The position numbers and the translations under genes are program-made. Under the pieces are notes generated by a model. It did no database searches, was not told where the DNA came from, and was given only the letters and a program-made list of their open reading frames with translations. Below are positions 1 to 13,993 of a stretch of DNA of 64,000 nt, in pieces (within the stretch, counting starts at the first letter, position 1; each line of letters begins with the position of its first letter). The DNA is taken from assembly GCA_024699855.1 (NCBI GenBank), contig JAMPIQ010000001.1:14446001-14510000 (forward strand), given 5' to 3'. Source of the stretch: Aphelenchoides besseyi (Eukaryota > Nematoda > Chromadorea > Rhabditida > Aphelenchoididae).

Positions 1-406
1 AAAATCGACATGTTGAGCGAATCGGTTTTGGGATTACCGTTTGAATGTAATCTTGTGGTGGAACGATGAGTTCATTTCCGTTGTACGTGAAAGTGAGATT
101 GGGATAAATGGAGATGGAAACCGGATCACAGTTGATCCAAACTTTCCGTGCATTCAGCTTGTCTATGAGTGTATCGAAGACGGGTTTCGGGAAGTAGAAA
201 AAGTTGTCGATCGGATTCTCGACGTGCACTCCAACCTTGTGATATCGGGCTGTGCTGTACTCACCGAAAGAGACTCTGAAAGCCAACCAGTAGATTAAAG
301 TCGAAGATACTCACTGGTCAACAGAAAACTGGGTGTTGTCGTCCGTGCATATGGACGCTTCAGATGACAAATGAACGAACAGAAAGAGAAAGAAGAAGAC
401 GACCAT
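1..406 (-). CDS. secreted aspartyl-protease-like protein, C-lobe only (partial)
   Basis: The start ATG is at 406-404 and the gene runs off the left edge of the window. Exon 1 (315-406) encodes a hydrophobic signal peptide followed by a short Cys-containing segment. Exon 2 (1-275) follows a 39-nt GTGAGT...TTTCAG intron. Exon 2 begins at once with pepsin C-lobe-like sequence: a VSFGEY start, a KPVFDTLID helix, WINCDPV, then NLTFTYNGNELIVPPQDYI. That last stretch matches the family pattern of Cys, then a beta strand TFTING, then a PP.DYI turn. No N-lobe and no DTG motif lie between the signal peptide and this block. A TATA box sits 33 nt upstream of the ATG. It could be a full protease with an unrecognised exon, but the 39-nt intron leaves no room for one. 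Confidence 0.55.
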
Positions 407-438
407 TTTGACTCGGAAACATGTTCAGCGAACGTTCG

Positions 439-445
439 TTTTATA
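439..445 (-). promoter_or_regulatory. TATA box of the C-lobe aspartyl-protease-like gene
   Basis: The minus strand reads TATAAAA about 33 nt before the ATG at 406. Similar boxes precede other secreted-protein genes in this window, so a very short 5' UTR is likely. Confidence 0.45.
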
Positions 446-963
446 GTCCCTTTGTATTTGTGGTCCAACAAAAAGTTCATTCCATAACACAAAAATGGAC
501 CTGATAACACGGGAGTGATAATCAAACGGCTACAAAAAGTACGAAACGCCTTTGAGTTTGTGATCACTTGTTTTTTCACTGTTCAAATTTTGGTTATGGA
601 CTTTATACTGCTACTGACTGAATAAAAGAAGTGTATATAAATCTTTTGTACAAGAACTAACTCTTGTTTTCATAAAGTTTTCACATTTATTACCTAAACA
701 TTCGAACCGTATAAGACATTAAAGGAAAAGAACGCAAAAGTCGAGGTTAAAAGAGATCATTTGAAAGAACATCTACAATCGATCAAGTAGTTAAGGCACT
801 TAAAAGACGAATGATGAGTACAATAAGAAAACATATCAATTAAATACATCGAATAGTTAGTAGTAAAAAAATCTAGAAATCTAAACCGGTAGTTTCAAAA
901 TGAGTTGACAAACGTGATTGAACAAAAAACACCGAATTTGAGGCAATGAACGAAAGAAATCGG

Positions 964-3893
964 TTAAACAGGAGCAGGTTGCGGAATTCGTTGGGATTTC
1001 GGTACTAACGGATCCTGAGCCACCGTTCCAGTTCCCGGCTTCACAACCTTCTTCAATTTTCTTTGACCGGCCGATGCATATCGAAGCAAAAGAACAAGTG
1101 CAATAACAACAATCACAGGAACCAGAACCACGATCCACAGATTGGACGAGATATCCGAAGTATCGAATCCAACAAACGTATTGGGCACTGCCGGCGCTCG
1201 ATAGACGAAACGAGCTGTAATCGACGCTTCTCGTCCACGGAGATCGTAGTTCGTTAAATGAACTTCAACTTCGCAGTGTGTTGACTCCGGTGGAATAGCT
1301 AGTTCTACTTGTGTTGCCTTCTGAAAATGATTAATTAGATGCTGATTACTATCGCTTTTTTGATCGAGTTAAGTAAAATTGCTCATGAGTTTTCGCATCG
1401 ACACTATCTCAAGTGCACTCAAGCGGTTTTTTGCGATCAAAATCGTTGGATGCGGTCAATTGAGTACTTCGGATGAGGAACTCAAGTCGGTGGTTTTGAT
1501 CTTAAAAAGCTAATCGGCATCTTCTTTATTCCAACAAGCCAATTGACTACTCAGTTTTTGTCAAAATAGCTTTAGGTAATTTGCGACATGTTAGAAGGGA
1601 CAAAATGGTTACAAGCAAAAACTGAACTGCGCCATGTGGTCAATAAGCTGACAAACATCTTATAAACTGTATATAGAACTTACCGCCGTCAAATACAAAG
1701 TCGTTTCTTCCAAACCGCATTCTTCTTTGTAATCAGCCACCGGTTCATATAGAAGTTCGTAGAGCAGAACATGTCGAGCTTCAACAGATGGACGCCATGA
1801 GACAATAACCGTTGAGTTTTCGGTGGAAATTCGAATGTCCAGATCCTGAACGGGTTCCGGGTCGCACTGCAAACTTCCAGCACCAAAAACATCAGAACAA
1901 GAAATCGTCTTGAAACGGCTAGTAAATACGGGGCTGACTGTCGATTCGACAACACGATTCTCAACCGAATTGCCGATTGTAACCAGATTTCCGGCTGGAC
2001 CATTACTCGTCATTAGTCGAGGTAAAAGTTGAACTTCGTAGTCAGTTGAAAACGCCAAATTCGTTAAGAGATATCCCTCGCTCTCGTCCTTAAATACCGC
2101 TTGTTAGAACCACCCACTCTTCAGGAAACTGACCATCTCAAAGTCAGCTGTGTGAACAGTTTGACTGACATTGATGAATCGAAGATGGTAAACACAAGTT
2201 GGTGGAATGAAACGACGAGCGTTGTTGAGCGGTGTATCAATAGGTCGACGAAAAGAAACCACAGCACTAACGTTGTCGTCCGAATTGTACTGAGGTGTGA
2301 TTATCATTGGCATTGCTGAAGGTTTCTTTGTTAATTTCCAGTTTCAATTTGATTTCTTATTCTATGGAAAATTGAAAACTTTGCGCAACCACCGAATTCA
2401 ATCGACTCAACGCGCCAAATTTTACGCGTCGTTGATTCCACTCGGATGCCAGAAACGGAAGTCGACAGTTGAATCGAAGGAAGTTGCGAGCGCGGTCTTC
2501 AGAATGCAACAATTTCGCTCCTTTGGACTGCGCGACCTTCGTGGCCCTCGGATTCGCTCAAATTGGAGCGTGCGAGAGCAATTGACAGCATCTTCAAGAT
2601 GTCCAGCACGCCGACGGGCAAAATTTACGCGCGTTCAACTTGAAATTCGTCAACGGAAACGAACGTGCGCAGAATTTTAAGTTGGAAACATAAACAAACT
2701 CACCAATTGTCGACATTCCCGAACCCAACGGCGGAGCTTCGATCCACTCGCTTAGCACTCCACTTCCCAATCTTCCAGTGGTGCCGATAACCGTGATCAT
2801 AAATCGATACTGAACTCCCGGCTGAATTCCTTCGATCGTGAACGTCAAGTCAGATTCAATCTACAAAACAGAAAGCTAAAGGAACAGAAAGAAATCTTAC
2901 CGCTGCAGTTATCCATTTTGTTTCGTCGAATTGCGAGTCTTTACCCAACGGCACACGTTGTTTCCATTGGATGAGATAGCGAACGGGAGCCAGAAATTCA
3001 ATTTTGTGCGGAATCGCCGTCGCCAAAGCCTCATAACCGTCCAGATAGCCGACAGAATCGCCGGGTGTTGAGCTCGTCGATGCGGGTTTCAGACACAGAA
3101 GTTTGAGCGTTGAAATCGGAGATCTTTCCGTCAAAACTGTTGACGTTGCCGATGTCGTGGGTCCTCGTCGTTGACCCACTGGTGGCGGCGGTTCAGCTGC
3201 CTTTTGCCAAAATAGTTGACCGTCTTTGAAGGCATCAGAAACCGATCGTGAATGCGCGCGTTTCGTCGAAACTCGAGCATTCGCACAGCCAGTTTGGCAT
3301 TGACTGTAAAGCGAATTGCTTACGTTGAACGAGGCTCGTATCGATCCATCCAATCGACGACGATGCTGAACTGTTGCGTACTGAAATTTTGATATGTGAA
3401 TTGCAACATCACTTCTAAACGTTGAACTGAGTTTTGTAGCAAAACAAACAACCCATGAAGAAATCAAACGATGTTCTCCGACTGCTCGTAAAGACCGTAA
3501 AACGAGTTGCCGTGTCAAATCGAGTGGTTTTTCTTGAGACACAAATGAGCTATTCGAAAACCCGAAGAAACCCGCCAATTTTTGAGCTCAATTACATGCG
3601 CGGAAATAATTGCGGTAATTGAACGAACGGAAATGTGGCGGTCAGAACGGTTAATGAGATCGCATTTTGAAGATCGATGGAACCACGAAGATGTTGCAAA
3701 GTCTCCCCTCAAAACTCACTTTCTCTGTGCATTGAGCTTGACACTGAGCCAATCGGTAGTAATGTTCGTAGTCGATATGAACATAAGGAAGAACTTGGAA
3801 ACCGGATGTCGGGTGGTTAAGAACAAAAAACGTTGAAATTAGAAGGTAAACTTTCGTCCAACTCGTCGTGACCTCAAGCGGCTCTAAAGCCAT
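964..3893 (-). CDS. KAL-1/anosmin-like FN3-domain type I membrane protein
   Basis: Six exons join in frame: 3720-3893, 2901-3380, 2704-2860, 2134-2315, 1684-2088 and 964-1320. They give 584 residues. Exon 1 has a signal anchor and a cysteine pair (CQAQC), and exon 2 adds CQTGC. Together these resemble the N-terminal cysteine box of anosmin. Next come fibronectin-III-like modules: RYLIQWKQR...GVQYRFMITVIG, and later STVIVSWRPS...LLYELLYEP. The C-terminus has one transmembrane segment (NLWIVVLVPVIVVIALVLLL) and a basic tail. Anosmin binds heparan sulphate and guides neurons; that role is inferred here. No WAP domain is visible, and typical anosmins are secreted, so it may instead be a generic FN3 receptor. 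Intron 4 ends in AAG rather than CAG. Confidence 0.5.
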
Positions 3894-6800
3894 GATCTAA
3901 AAAGTGGAAATCAAGATTGTCGAACGCAACAAAACGACTCGAATTCACGTTCAAAAACAAAGATTTCGCGTTGAAACCGTGTGTTTGCATTTCATTTAGC
4001 ACCTGCAGAGTTGCTCGCGAAGATCAAACCCACGAACCGCTCTTGACCGGAACTCCATAAACAATCGAATATGTGCGGCCAAGAGGAGCGCGAACCAGCT
4101 AATTTCGCTAAAACCTCCGCTGATGGTCAACAAGTGTGTTCGAACTAATTTTGCATAAAAAATCGACCTCAGACTTGCACACAAAATAGACGTGAAACAC
4201 AATCTCGATTCACATTCCCACTCGTTTGTTATGCGCAATAATCGAATTTTCATCGTTCGGAATCTCGAATGCCATTTTCGTTGTGTCAAGAGGACGATCA
4301 GCACCTTCCAAATGGGCAGCACACGAGAAATGCAAATGGAAATCACGGAAAAACAAATGGAAAAAACGCCCTTTCAATCGGTTCCCATAAATTTGAACAC
4401 GATGACATTTACTGTCCGCGACACGCTCTCAATTTCCATTAGAAGACAATGAAGAAAACACGCGCCCATTTCCAAGAATTCGAAACATCGGAGGGTACCG
4501 TAGACGAGCGCTGAACAAACATCTAAAATTGTATTCTTGTCACCAAGTCATCTCTCAATCGACCTCCCGACGAATCCAAAATCCGAGTCCTTTTCTTGTC
4601 CCGCCTTTTTCTTTGGGCTCTTCGTTGGCTCCGCCCACTTGTTGGTGATGCAGTTGTTTAGAGCGAATTTGCGGAATACAAGCAACAACGAAGATGATAC
4701 CGGTTGTTTGAGCAACACCATGTTCACTTCTAATCGGAGATGATTTGCATGAAAAAAGGTGAAAAGAAGGCCGACAGTCTTTTTGGCATTTCAAAAGCTG
4801 CGCTCTCTGTTCACCCGAAAACCGTCGGGTTTCCGTTTAGCTTCCGTTCATTTGGCTGCTTCCATTGATCCTACGCAACAAGATCGAAAGTTAGCAACAA
4901 ACGAAAAAACACGAGTTATGCGACCTCCTCAAATGAACGTGAAAGAGGTTGTTCAACCACAAAATCTACTGCAGTTTTGGTTGAACCGAACAAAAAAGAT
5001 TATTGAAGGTTGGCGTGTTAACTTGCGAGCTCGAAGATGCAGTGTGTAAACCGAAGAGCTAAGTGAACAGCCGTCTATTACAATTGGCCAACTGCGCGAC
5101 AAAATACGAAATCTGTTGGGCAATTTACGATCATTTTTATGACTCTCGACAATGAAGAAGCAAGAAGAGAGTAAAAAATAAGTCGGTCATCCTTTCGATT
5201 GGTGCCAATTTGAAAACTACTTACAGTCCTTATACCAACACTCAATTACATCAACTGAACAAACTACGTAGCATCGAAAACAAAACCCAAAGACACAAAA
5301 CCCCAAGTGCTTTCTCACGCTTATTCTCAACTTTCCAACAACAACATAATCATTCTCCTAACATGACCTCCTTTGTAGAACAGCAAAGTTGCGAGTTCAA
5401 TCCGGTCAACAGCTCTCGAACTCAGCCAACGATTACCAGCTGCTGAGCGATGGAAAATGCGACTTTTTTGTTCACGTTCACTCCCAAACTCCTTAACGTC
5501 CATTAAATCGTCCATTTGCGTTCCGGAAACCGCTTTGTCGTCTTCGAAAGTGGACGCGTGCCAAAGCGAAGGACGCGCGATAAGAAGAAAACAAACAAAC
5601 TTTGCAAGTCATTTCGGAACACTAGAACGACGGCGGCAAATAGCGTGGATGTCAATTTGAACAAAAAATTGGAACGACGTTCGAATCGGCGTCCCAAAAA
5701 AACGTCGCGAGATGTTTCGGGATTAAAAGACAACAAAAATTGCCCGTTAAGCTCACTAACGAACCAAATTGAAATCCAAAGTGCCGGCGGGAGGATGAAA
5801 CGCGATGGCGACCAGGTTCGAAAGCAGCAGAAAGTTTTTAATTTATCCCGAAGAAACTCATGATTCCGCTAATCATAAACCCGTGAAGCAGAGTGGCCGT
5901 TGGAACGCGAACCACAACCTTTTGTTTCAACGCCCAACCTCCGCAACGATCCGATGAATCAGCGGAGAGAAGCGCGTTGCAACAAAACATCTTTTCAGTG
6001 ATTCAATGGCACCAAAATGCAATTACCGCCAATTAGGAGGAGAACGAGAATGTTACACGATTAGTCAAATTTATGAAAAACAAACTTAAATGTCGATCCA
6101 AAGGGACAGATGCAACAAGCAATTACTCGTCGAACGCAAACAACTTGCCATTTAGCTAATGACCAGTTATGTCAAATGAAGAGAACTCACAAACCTTCAA
6201 CTGTCGTTCCTTTTTTCCACAAACTTAGTCGCATATGCCGTTGAAATTGTCGGCGTTTCGAATTTGCAGATGAGAAACTCGGACGTTTTCGTTCAAATTC
6301 TGAGGCTCTCCAGTCAATTCTGAGGCTTCGTGCAAGAAACATCCTTTTTGCCACCAAATCAAAACTTCCGCTTTCCCACCGCTAATTGAACTCCAAGTCA
6401 GAAGTTTTTTGGGGAGTGTTGTTACTGTCGTCCACTTATGCCAGTGACCGTCGTCTTTTACGATCCGTCCATTCGAGCGCAATGAAATCCGTGCGCTTAT
6501 TAGGAAGAAGAAAAACCGTCTTTTGTTTCTTTTTTATGACCTTCAAACCGAACGGGCAACTAATGCGATTTTAACACCCGTCCGCTAATGAAAAGTAAAC
6601 CTGAAGTTCGATCTATTGAACATCACCTGTGGACGACCTTCAGACTCTCGCCACAATTGCCGTTTTTGTCGAAACAAAAACAAACGATCGGGACGCCAAT
6701 TACGATGAGCGCAATAAAATCGAGAGACCAAAAAGTGGACGCTCGAATTGACAATCAAAGTTGTAAAGAAACTCGAGATGCAGGAGCATTTGAATTCCGA

Positions 6801-9800
6801 TGACCATCAGATTCCTCTTCATGACCCTCTCAAGCCAATCGACAAACCTAATGGGAAACAGCCGATGGCACACGAGGAAACTCAACCAACGGAATCGCGC
6901 GGCAGTTTTATTGGGATGAGAAAGACGAAAAACCCACTTACCTCGGACAGTTCGACCGCAAATAAACGAACGTGAACGTCGAAGATGCGGAACGTTGATT
7001 AAAAAAAAGCGTCTTTCGGCAAACCGTAGGGTCAAAAAAAAAGCTGCGCGCATTCCAAACGGCGATCTCAATCATCGCAATTTTCTCACGCTTTCGATTC
7101 CACGGACACGCCGGTCAATAAAATTGAGAGCCGATCGTGTAAAGCGTATAGTAAAATCGTAAGAAAGATAATTGGTTTTCGTCCTCAAACCAAAAAAACC
7201 TTCAAAACGTGAACAAAAAGTCAAACGGAATGCCGTTAGGCCGTTCACAGTTGGAAATTGAATTTGTCCAATTTTTGTCGCTGCTCATAAACCGGACGGT
7301 CAGGTCAAAAAGAGTTTTCGAAAAGAAAAAACGTCAAAAATGTTTCCCCTTTTGCCATACCAACCTGTTGGATGGTCGAGGAACAATGACCGTTGGAAGG
7401 TCGCCGGTTAATCGAACTTCAGAAGCCACAACAAAAGAGGTGTACAAGTGCTTCAAAATGGCGATCAGCACTTTAAGAAAGATTTTACGGACATTCGAAT
7501 ATCAGATTTCCATCTTATGGCCAACGGATTACCGGAGGACGCGCGTTGACAAATGAGTGAACAACTGGCAACAAGTGGACAACAAGGAAAATTCTTTGGT
7601 TAAAAAATCAACTAATGACAATCTGATTGGAGAGAACATAAAACGTCGATGGCGGTCCGTAAGTATCGATCGAAAGATACAATCCGAGTTCTTTCGGAAT
7701 CTTCAAAGATCGTACGAGTAGTTACTAACAGTTCTTGTGTTGTGACGTGAATCAAACATAAAAGCTGAATCAAAAAATTCGATTTTAATTGCTGAAGGCC
7801 AATGAAAGGGACGCACCTGTTGCTCTTCAGCGGCCATTCCGTTGGGAGTGTTGGTCAGGAAAAACAGGCGGCTATTTGGAGTGTGCCAAGGATCGCCAGA
7901 TCAGCCGAGTAGTGGGCAAAAAAGTTCGTGCGTTCGAACAAAAACAAGCCGGTCGTTCGGGCCAACTGTTGTGTCCAGATATACATCGAGTAGTTTCAAT
8001 GAATTGCGCATTAAAATCGTGGCAGTTTTTAATTGCAATGACTTTCAAAACGTAAAACCGAACAATAAAACCAAAACTTTTAACGATCGCTAAACTCACG
8101 AGCTCAGACGAAGCTGTTTGTTATACGAAATCAACTGAGCAGTTGGAATGCATCAATGGCATTTGAGTGCACAGTTGAAGTCACCAGTTCGCGACGTTAA
8201 TCGAACTCTCGTGCTGATTTGCGATTGTTTTTGATCCACTTGTTTGTCCGTAAACTTGTCGTTGACCGCTGTTCGATGTCCCAAATGACAAACGAGCTTC
8301 GGAATCGAACGAGCGCGATTTGTGCTCGCGGTCCATCAAAAAGGCTTTCGATTATCGCCGTGATTGTTTTCGATCTCAAAAATTGATTGGACATCACCAA
8401 CCGGGACCATCAAATCCAACTGCTCGCGACCTGATAGATGAGAACAAGGACATTGAACTGTTGATTTCAAGTTGCGCTTTCTAGTCGACAACATTTCGAA
8501 GCCCACAAATCCGTTGATTTACAACCTCGCCGATAATCCGCTGAACAACAATCGTGAATTGTTGCCAAGCAAAATGCCGCCGCTTTCAACCCATCAGTAG
8601 AACAACCTATCTTTAGGTAAAAAAAATGAAATTGCAATTTCTCGCAAATGAGTTTCCGCTTTGACCTCATCGACTTGGCCGCTAATCCCAAAATCTTCGC
8701 GTTTAGGTCGAGGGTAATCCGGAACTTTAAAGCCCTCAAAGTCAGTCAATGGTTTTCATTTCTCGTTTTTTGGTCGGTCATTTGAGATGATGAGCGGAAG
8801 CTAATGCCACGGAATGAAACTTCTAGAGATGAGTTAAGGGAACTGTTGCGGAAAGTGGATCCCAAAAGGACGCAAAAACTTTTTGTCGCAACCGACAAAA
8901 CTGCGCAAAAAAACCAAACGATTTGCTTTGGCTTATCGTTTCTAATCCGAACGATCAATTGATGGGAACCGTTCGCACAGCTTCCGACAAGGTGGTGCAG
9001 TTAATCTGCGCGGTAAACATCAAATTAATTGCAACAGACGGTTCAGAACCAACAACTAGAATGCCATTGACCCCGAATCGTTTGTTGTAATCTGCGAATC
9101 TAAAGGCGCGAACGATTATGTTCGATGGAACGATCGACGTAAAATGCGCGAAAATAACTCGCGATCCTAATCACCAACCTATACAACGTCAATCTCGGAC
9201 TGTATGTCAAAACCGAAACAATCTTCTCGTCACAATTTGAATAAGCAACGAGCTCTCGAACAAGGTCAGAAGTTACTCTCGAACCCCACTTATACTGTCG
9301 ACATGCAAATGAGTTAGCGGAAGGATACACTCCCCTTTCAACGGTGCAAATACCGAAAATGGAAATTTGACTCCCGTTCGTGAGTTCAACGAATTGAACG
9401 GAACAAACCGATTGCACGCGTCTTGTTCGTTGAACAAAACCGTCGACTCAATCTAGATAACATACGTGAACATAACCATCCGACGTGGACATCTGTTGTT
9501 CATAAGCGCGCAAAAACTTCACGTCCAAATAGGTCGTAAATCACAAACAAGCGGAAAAAGATTGCACAGCCTTTCGATTGCGCAATTGGCCCATTAGTTG
9601 AACAAAAAAAGTCGGTGGTGTCCTTTGGACGTTCAAAAATGACACCGCGTAACGCACAATCAAACGTCAATCTCGACCGGAAGATGTTGACAAGTTGCAT
9701 TCGTCCGACCAGAACTCGAAATGCCGCGCAATGATCCGACATTGCGGCCACAAACAAAAGACGGCGCGCGAAATCGAGAAAAAATTTCCAACGTCGTGCT

Positions 9801-12378
9801 GCGTGGACGGTGGGAAAATAAACGGAAATAATTCGGGAGGAGCTTTTTTCCAAAAATTTCCTCGAAATTTGATTCCGTTTTTGCGCAAATGCGTGTGATG
9901 GAAAGAGAATTAGAAGTTGAATGGCGACTATTTGCTGTAAACCGTAGACCACAGACCTCGACTTCCGACTTCCAATCAGTCATTGGCTTCAGATCGAAGA
10001 CCTTGAAGCTGCTAAACGGAAACGATCTCGAGCGTCGTTTCGAGAATCTCACGGACACCGCGGCGCCAATTCCGATTCCTCATTCGCACATTTACGCTCA
10101 TTGTCCGAACATTACCGTTCAGTTCCACGCCATTTGGTACCCAAATTCCCGACGAAATTGTTTTGCTTTCGACGCGAACACCGTACGGGCGTGAATATAC
10201 GCTTTCACGGTGTTTCCAGAGGTCAAGACGGTTTCAGGAATCTCCTCCAATAGCGGGAATGCGAATTGAATTCGAATCCGGAGGATTGTCGTGCGCAGCT
10301 GCAAATTCCCGAAAAACAATTTGGCAATTGACAAGTTAATTAAAAAACTTTGCTTCTTTTTTGGAGTGTGTCTTCGGCAGAAGCGCCATAAAAATCGTAA
10401 TCCGCGGAATTCGAAAACGGATGCGCAAAAAATTTGCAAATTTGACGAAAAAGCGTTTCAATTCCCAGCGGAAAGCGATGCGCAACCTCCGATGTGACGC
10501 TTTACATTTCGCAAAAAACTTTTGGACCGATGTGGACCTTTTGCTTATGAATTCCCGGTCCGAATGGAAAACCATTTAGAGTTGAGCCGATGATAAGCAC
10601 GTGCCGCTCTTCAGACGTGAAGACGGGAACCAGAGCTCACAATAAGGAAACAACCCGACTTGAACCCATTGGTGAGACGATCTTTTGACGGCAAATTGCG
10701 TTCTCGGCTTCTGAATGCCGGTTTTCTACGCTCAAAAACTCGCTCACGAATCGGCAACTCCAAAACCGCTTCTAGCTCACTGTTGTAATCAAATCGCTGC
10801 TGAAATAGCCGTAGAGTTCGTTTCCGCTTCGAGACTTCGCGCGACAATTGCGAGAGCGGAAATATTGCCAATTTGAAGACGATTTAACTCCTGCAACGAG
10901 CGAGTTTTTGGTAATCGAATTGCTCGTCGGCACAACTCCCCATCTTCTTCCATTCACTGACCAGTGGGCATTTGAAGTTCGACCGAAATTTTCTTTTGTA
11001 AACAAAATCGCATGATTCAAAAGGTCTTTCGTTAAGAATGCCATTTCCGGATTGGCATCCAACAATAATCCGACGATAAAGCGGCGACGAGTCGAACGGA
11101 AATCGTAAATCACAAAAAACCATAAACACGCGATTGACGTGAAAATTGGCCGGTAATTCGCACCATATGCTTCAAATCTCTTTTTTGTTTACCACACGAC
11201 TAGCGGTTCAAAACGTCGAAGATAATGAGCCGACGCAGCTTAGAAGCCGAGGAAGATGATTGAGAGGAAGATGCCACCGACCCTCGGGCCCACTTGACCT
11301 TCGGATTCGCACTCTTCTTTTCATCGTCTCTTATTGTCGACGCTGATTGAGCAAATCGCTTCCTCAAACTCTTCGAAACTCGTAATGCAAACCCGCCAAT
11401 TACCGTAGGGAACTCGCTGCGTGAATTCGAAATTCGATTCCACAACAACAACCAAAAATGAATCTAATCAACTTGCGCCAAACACAAACAAACGATTGCG
11501 CAATTCGACAGTTACACTGTTGGATGTTCGGAGTAATTACACGAAGCGTACGACCATTAATTTGCGTTCAACCTTCGACCTTACGTTTCTCCTTGGATCA
11601 CCCGCTGAAAGCCGTTGGATGGAATTTTGTTTGAACTTGTTTGCAACCGAACTTGGCATTCCAAAGCAAACTCAAACTGTCGTTTAACTTGCGGCTGTTC
11701 ACCTGCTAAAACTAACCGGAAATTCAATCGTTTCGTAGCAACCTGTTGACCCAAAGGTGTACAAATAAGTGCCATTGACTTGAGGGTAATTGCGTGGTGT
11801 TGAATGACTGCAAGTTCGACAAACAAACAACCCAACGGTCTACGAACAATGCCAACACAGCAACTTGAAAATCTGTTTCATTCGTTGAAATAACTTACCG
11901 TAAGGACCACACTCAGCTTTCAAATCGAAAGTGTGAAATCGGTCCGGTGGCCAAATGGCAATCAAACGTCGAAGACAAATTGGCCATCAAATTGGTGGCT
12001 AATGAGAAGTCACAAATTGCGGTGAATTTATAACCCTTTGTTCTTTTTGGCATGATGAGGAATTCAAGGCCTGGTAGGCAGAGACAAAAATGAACTCCGA
12101 CGTTTTCGAGCAACGTAGTCGATTGGTCAATTGCAGTCGAGAGTTTTGATTGGCATTCGATTATGAAATTTTGACAACAGGACGACAAGTTTGACTAATG
12201 TTTGGATTGAAAGCTGATTGATTCGATTGCAACATTCAATCGTAAAACCCAACTAATGGAAATCTCATTTGTTGTTGAACACAATAATTCGTGAGATCGA
12301 AAATGATGATCAGTTAGTAGTCTCAAACAAAAATAATCTTCTTTATGGGGATTAACAACAACAAATAACAACAAACAA
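3894..12378 (-). other. 8.5-kb block with no gene recognised
   Basis: Open frames occur on both strands, but all are under about 160 codons, overlap each other antisense, have arginine/phenylalanine-rich random-looking translations and show no family motif or linked splice pattern. No tRNA or clear long tandem array was seen. Base composition looks similar to the coding parts rather than AT-rich. The block lies upstream of the KAL-1-like gene and downstream of SURF6, so it may hold distal regulatory sequence of the former, a very long first intron, or decayed repeats. Confidence 0.5.
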
Positions 12379-13640
12379 TTAAACCAATCGACCTTTCTTA
12401 CGTGCACGTTCCAACTTCTTTTTGACTTTGTCGTTTCGCCGCTTCTCGATGTTCTCTTGCCGTTTCTCTTGTCGTTTATTCTGATCGTCTTTCACTTTCT
12501 TCACACGATCACTCCACTCGGATTTGCGTTTCACTTTCAACTTCTCTTTTCGTTTCACGGCTTTTGCCAACTTCTCCAAATTGTCCTGAAAACGACTTAA
12601 ATCAAACCGTTCAAAAACCATTCAACTCACTTTGACCTTCTCGCCTTCAGCTCGTTTCATTGCCGCATCGAATTTGATGTTCCGCTCCAATCGTTCCGCT
12701 TTCTCGGGATCTCGTTCTCGAAGCTTCTCGACATGTTCCTTTCGTTTCTGGGCCTTCTTGTAGAGAGCTGCGTAGTCACGACCTTTGAACGAGTCTCGAC
12801 CTTTCTTCTTCTTTTGATCGTCGTTTTTCAGAACGAAATCCAATTTCGAGAAGCTCATTCCGCCAACCTCCTGATTCTCTTTCTCTTCTTTTGGCTTCGT
12901 TGAGTCGGCAACTGCAGTCGATTTGATCTCCGCATTCTTCTGCGCTTTCAACTGATTGGCTTTCTTCTGTTGATTTTGCTTCCTAAACTTATGGTTCGAA
13001 CGCGTGAAGGAGTGAACTAACCGTTTCAGTTTCCGTTCCTGTTTCTCTTCGGCAGTCAACGGTTTGTGTTGTTTCTGCTTCTTGAATTCGACCACTTGTT
13101 TCAGAACGGTTGGCGGTCTAAAGCTGCGAATTGAACAAACGCTTCAAAGGAAACTCACTTCTTTGCAACAACTCGACGGCCAACTCCTTTTTTTTGCAAC
13201 AGCTCCAGAATCTTTGGATCCAATTTCTGTTCTTCTTCTTCGGGAGTCTCTTCATTGTCGGCCTCTTCTTTTGCTTCTGATTGAGTGTGCAGTTTCGATG
13301 CCGTCGGACCTTTGCGGATTTTTGATGCCAAAGAAGTTCCGGACAGAAACTGGTAAATTTCGCCAACAGTCTGTGGAACTTCTCCCAAATTCTTGGCAAT
13401 TTTCTGTTTCTGTGCTTTACCCAGTTTGCGTTGAGCGGCTGAAACACATGAAAACAATAAAAAGCCAACAGAGTTACCTGCTCCAATCTTCTGATTCACG
13501 ACCGTATGTTTGTGGTTTTTGATCGCCTTCATTGCTCGTTCATCGAAGCCCCACAACCCTACGGGTACAAAGTTCGAATTGGCGGAAATTCGGGCATCCA
13601 ACTCGCGAAGTCGAGAAGTCAAATCCGATGGCACGGTCAT
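12379..13640 (-). CDS. SURF6/Rrp14-family ribosome biogenesis protein
   Basis: Four exons (13478-13640, 13159-13438, 12631-13117, 12379-12585) join in phase to 378 residues. The N-terminal part is a short helical region and an acidic patch (EETPEEEEQK). The C-terminal half is the strongly basic coiled SURF6 region: GMSFSKLDF, KGRDYAALYKKAQKRKE, KFDAAMKRAEGEKVKDN, and a final Lys/Arg helix ending KKLERARKKGRLV. Known family members are nucleolar RNA-binding proteins needed for 60S and 40S maturation. Introns are 39, 41 and 45 nt. Length and motif order match animal SURF6, so the identification is firm. Confidence 0.9.
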
Positions 13641-13993
13641 CTTCTTAACTTTGGATTCAAGAGCAACAGCAGCTTTTAAGGGTAAAGCAGTTGTGCGTTA
13701 ACCCAGTAACTGATATTGATTCAAAGTCGACTAAGGAAGTTGCCTTTGTAGTAAACGGCGACATTGCAACACCAAGAACTCCGTCGACCGTTCTGATTCC
13801 CGGTTGACGTCCAAACAATCAAATGGTCAAGTAGGCAGAAATCTTGTCGAGATCGTTAATTTAACAAGAAATAAGGAATAAAGTTAAGAGAACAGTTAAA
13901 TTTACGTGTGAGCAGTACGAATCAAAGTTTAGCAGCTTTTTCATGGCAGAGAACAATTGAATAAATACACAATACTAATTGGCAAAAAGTAAT

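Noticed and set aside
3894..12378. About 35 open frames of 60-150 codons on both strands
   Set aside because: They overlap antisense, lack splice partners, start at arbitrary codons and show no motif. Random frames in non-AT-rich sequence explain them.
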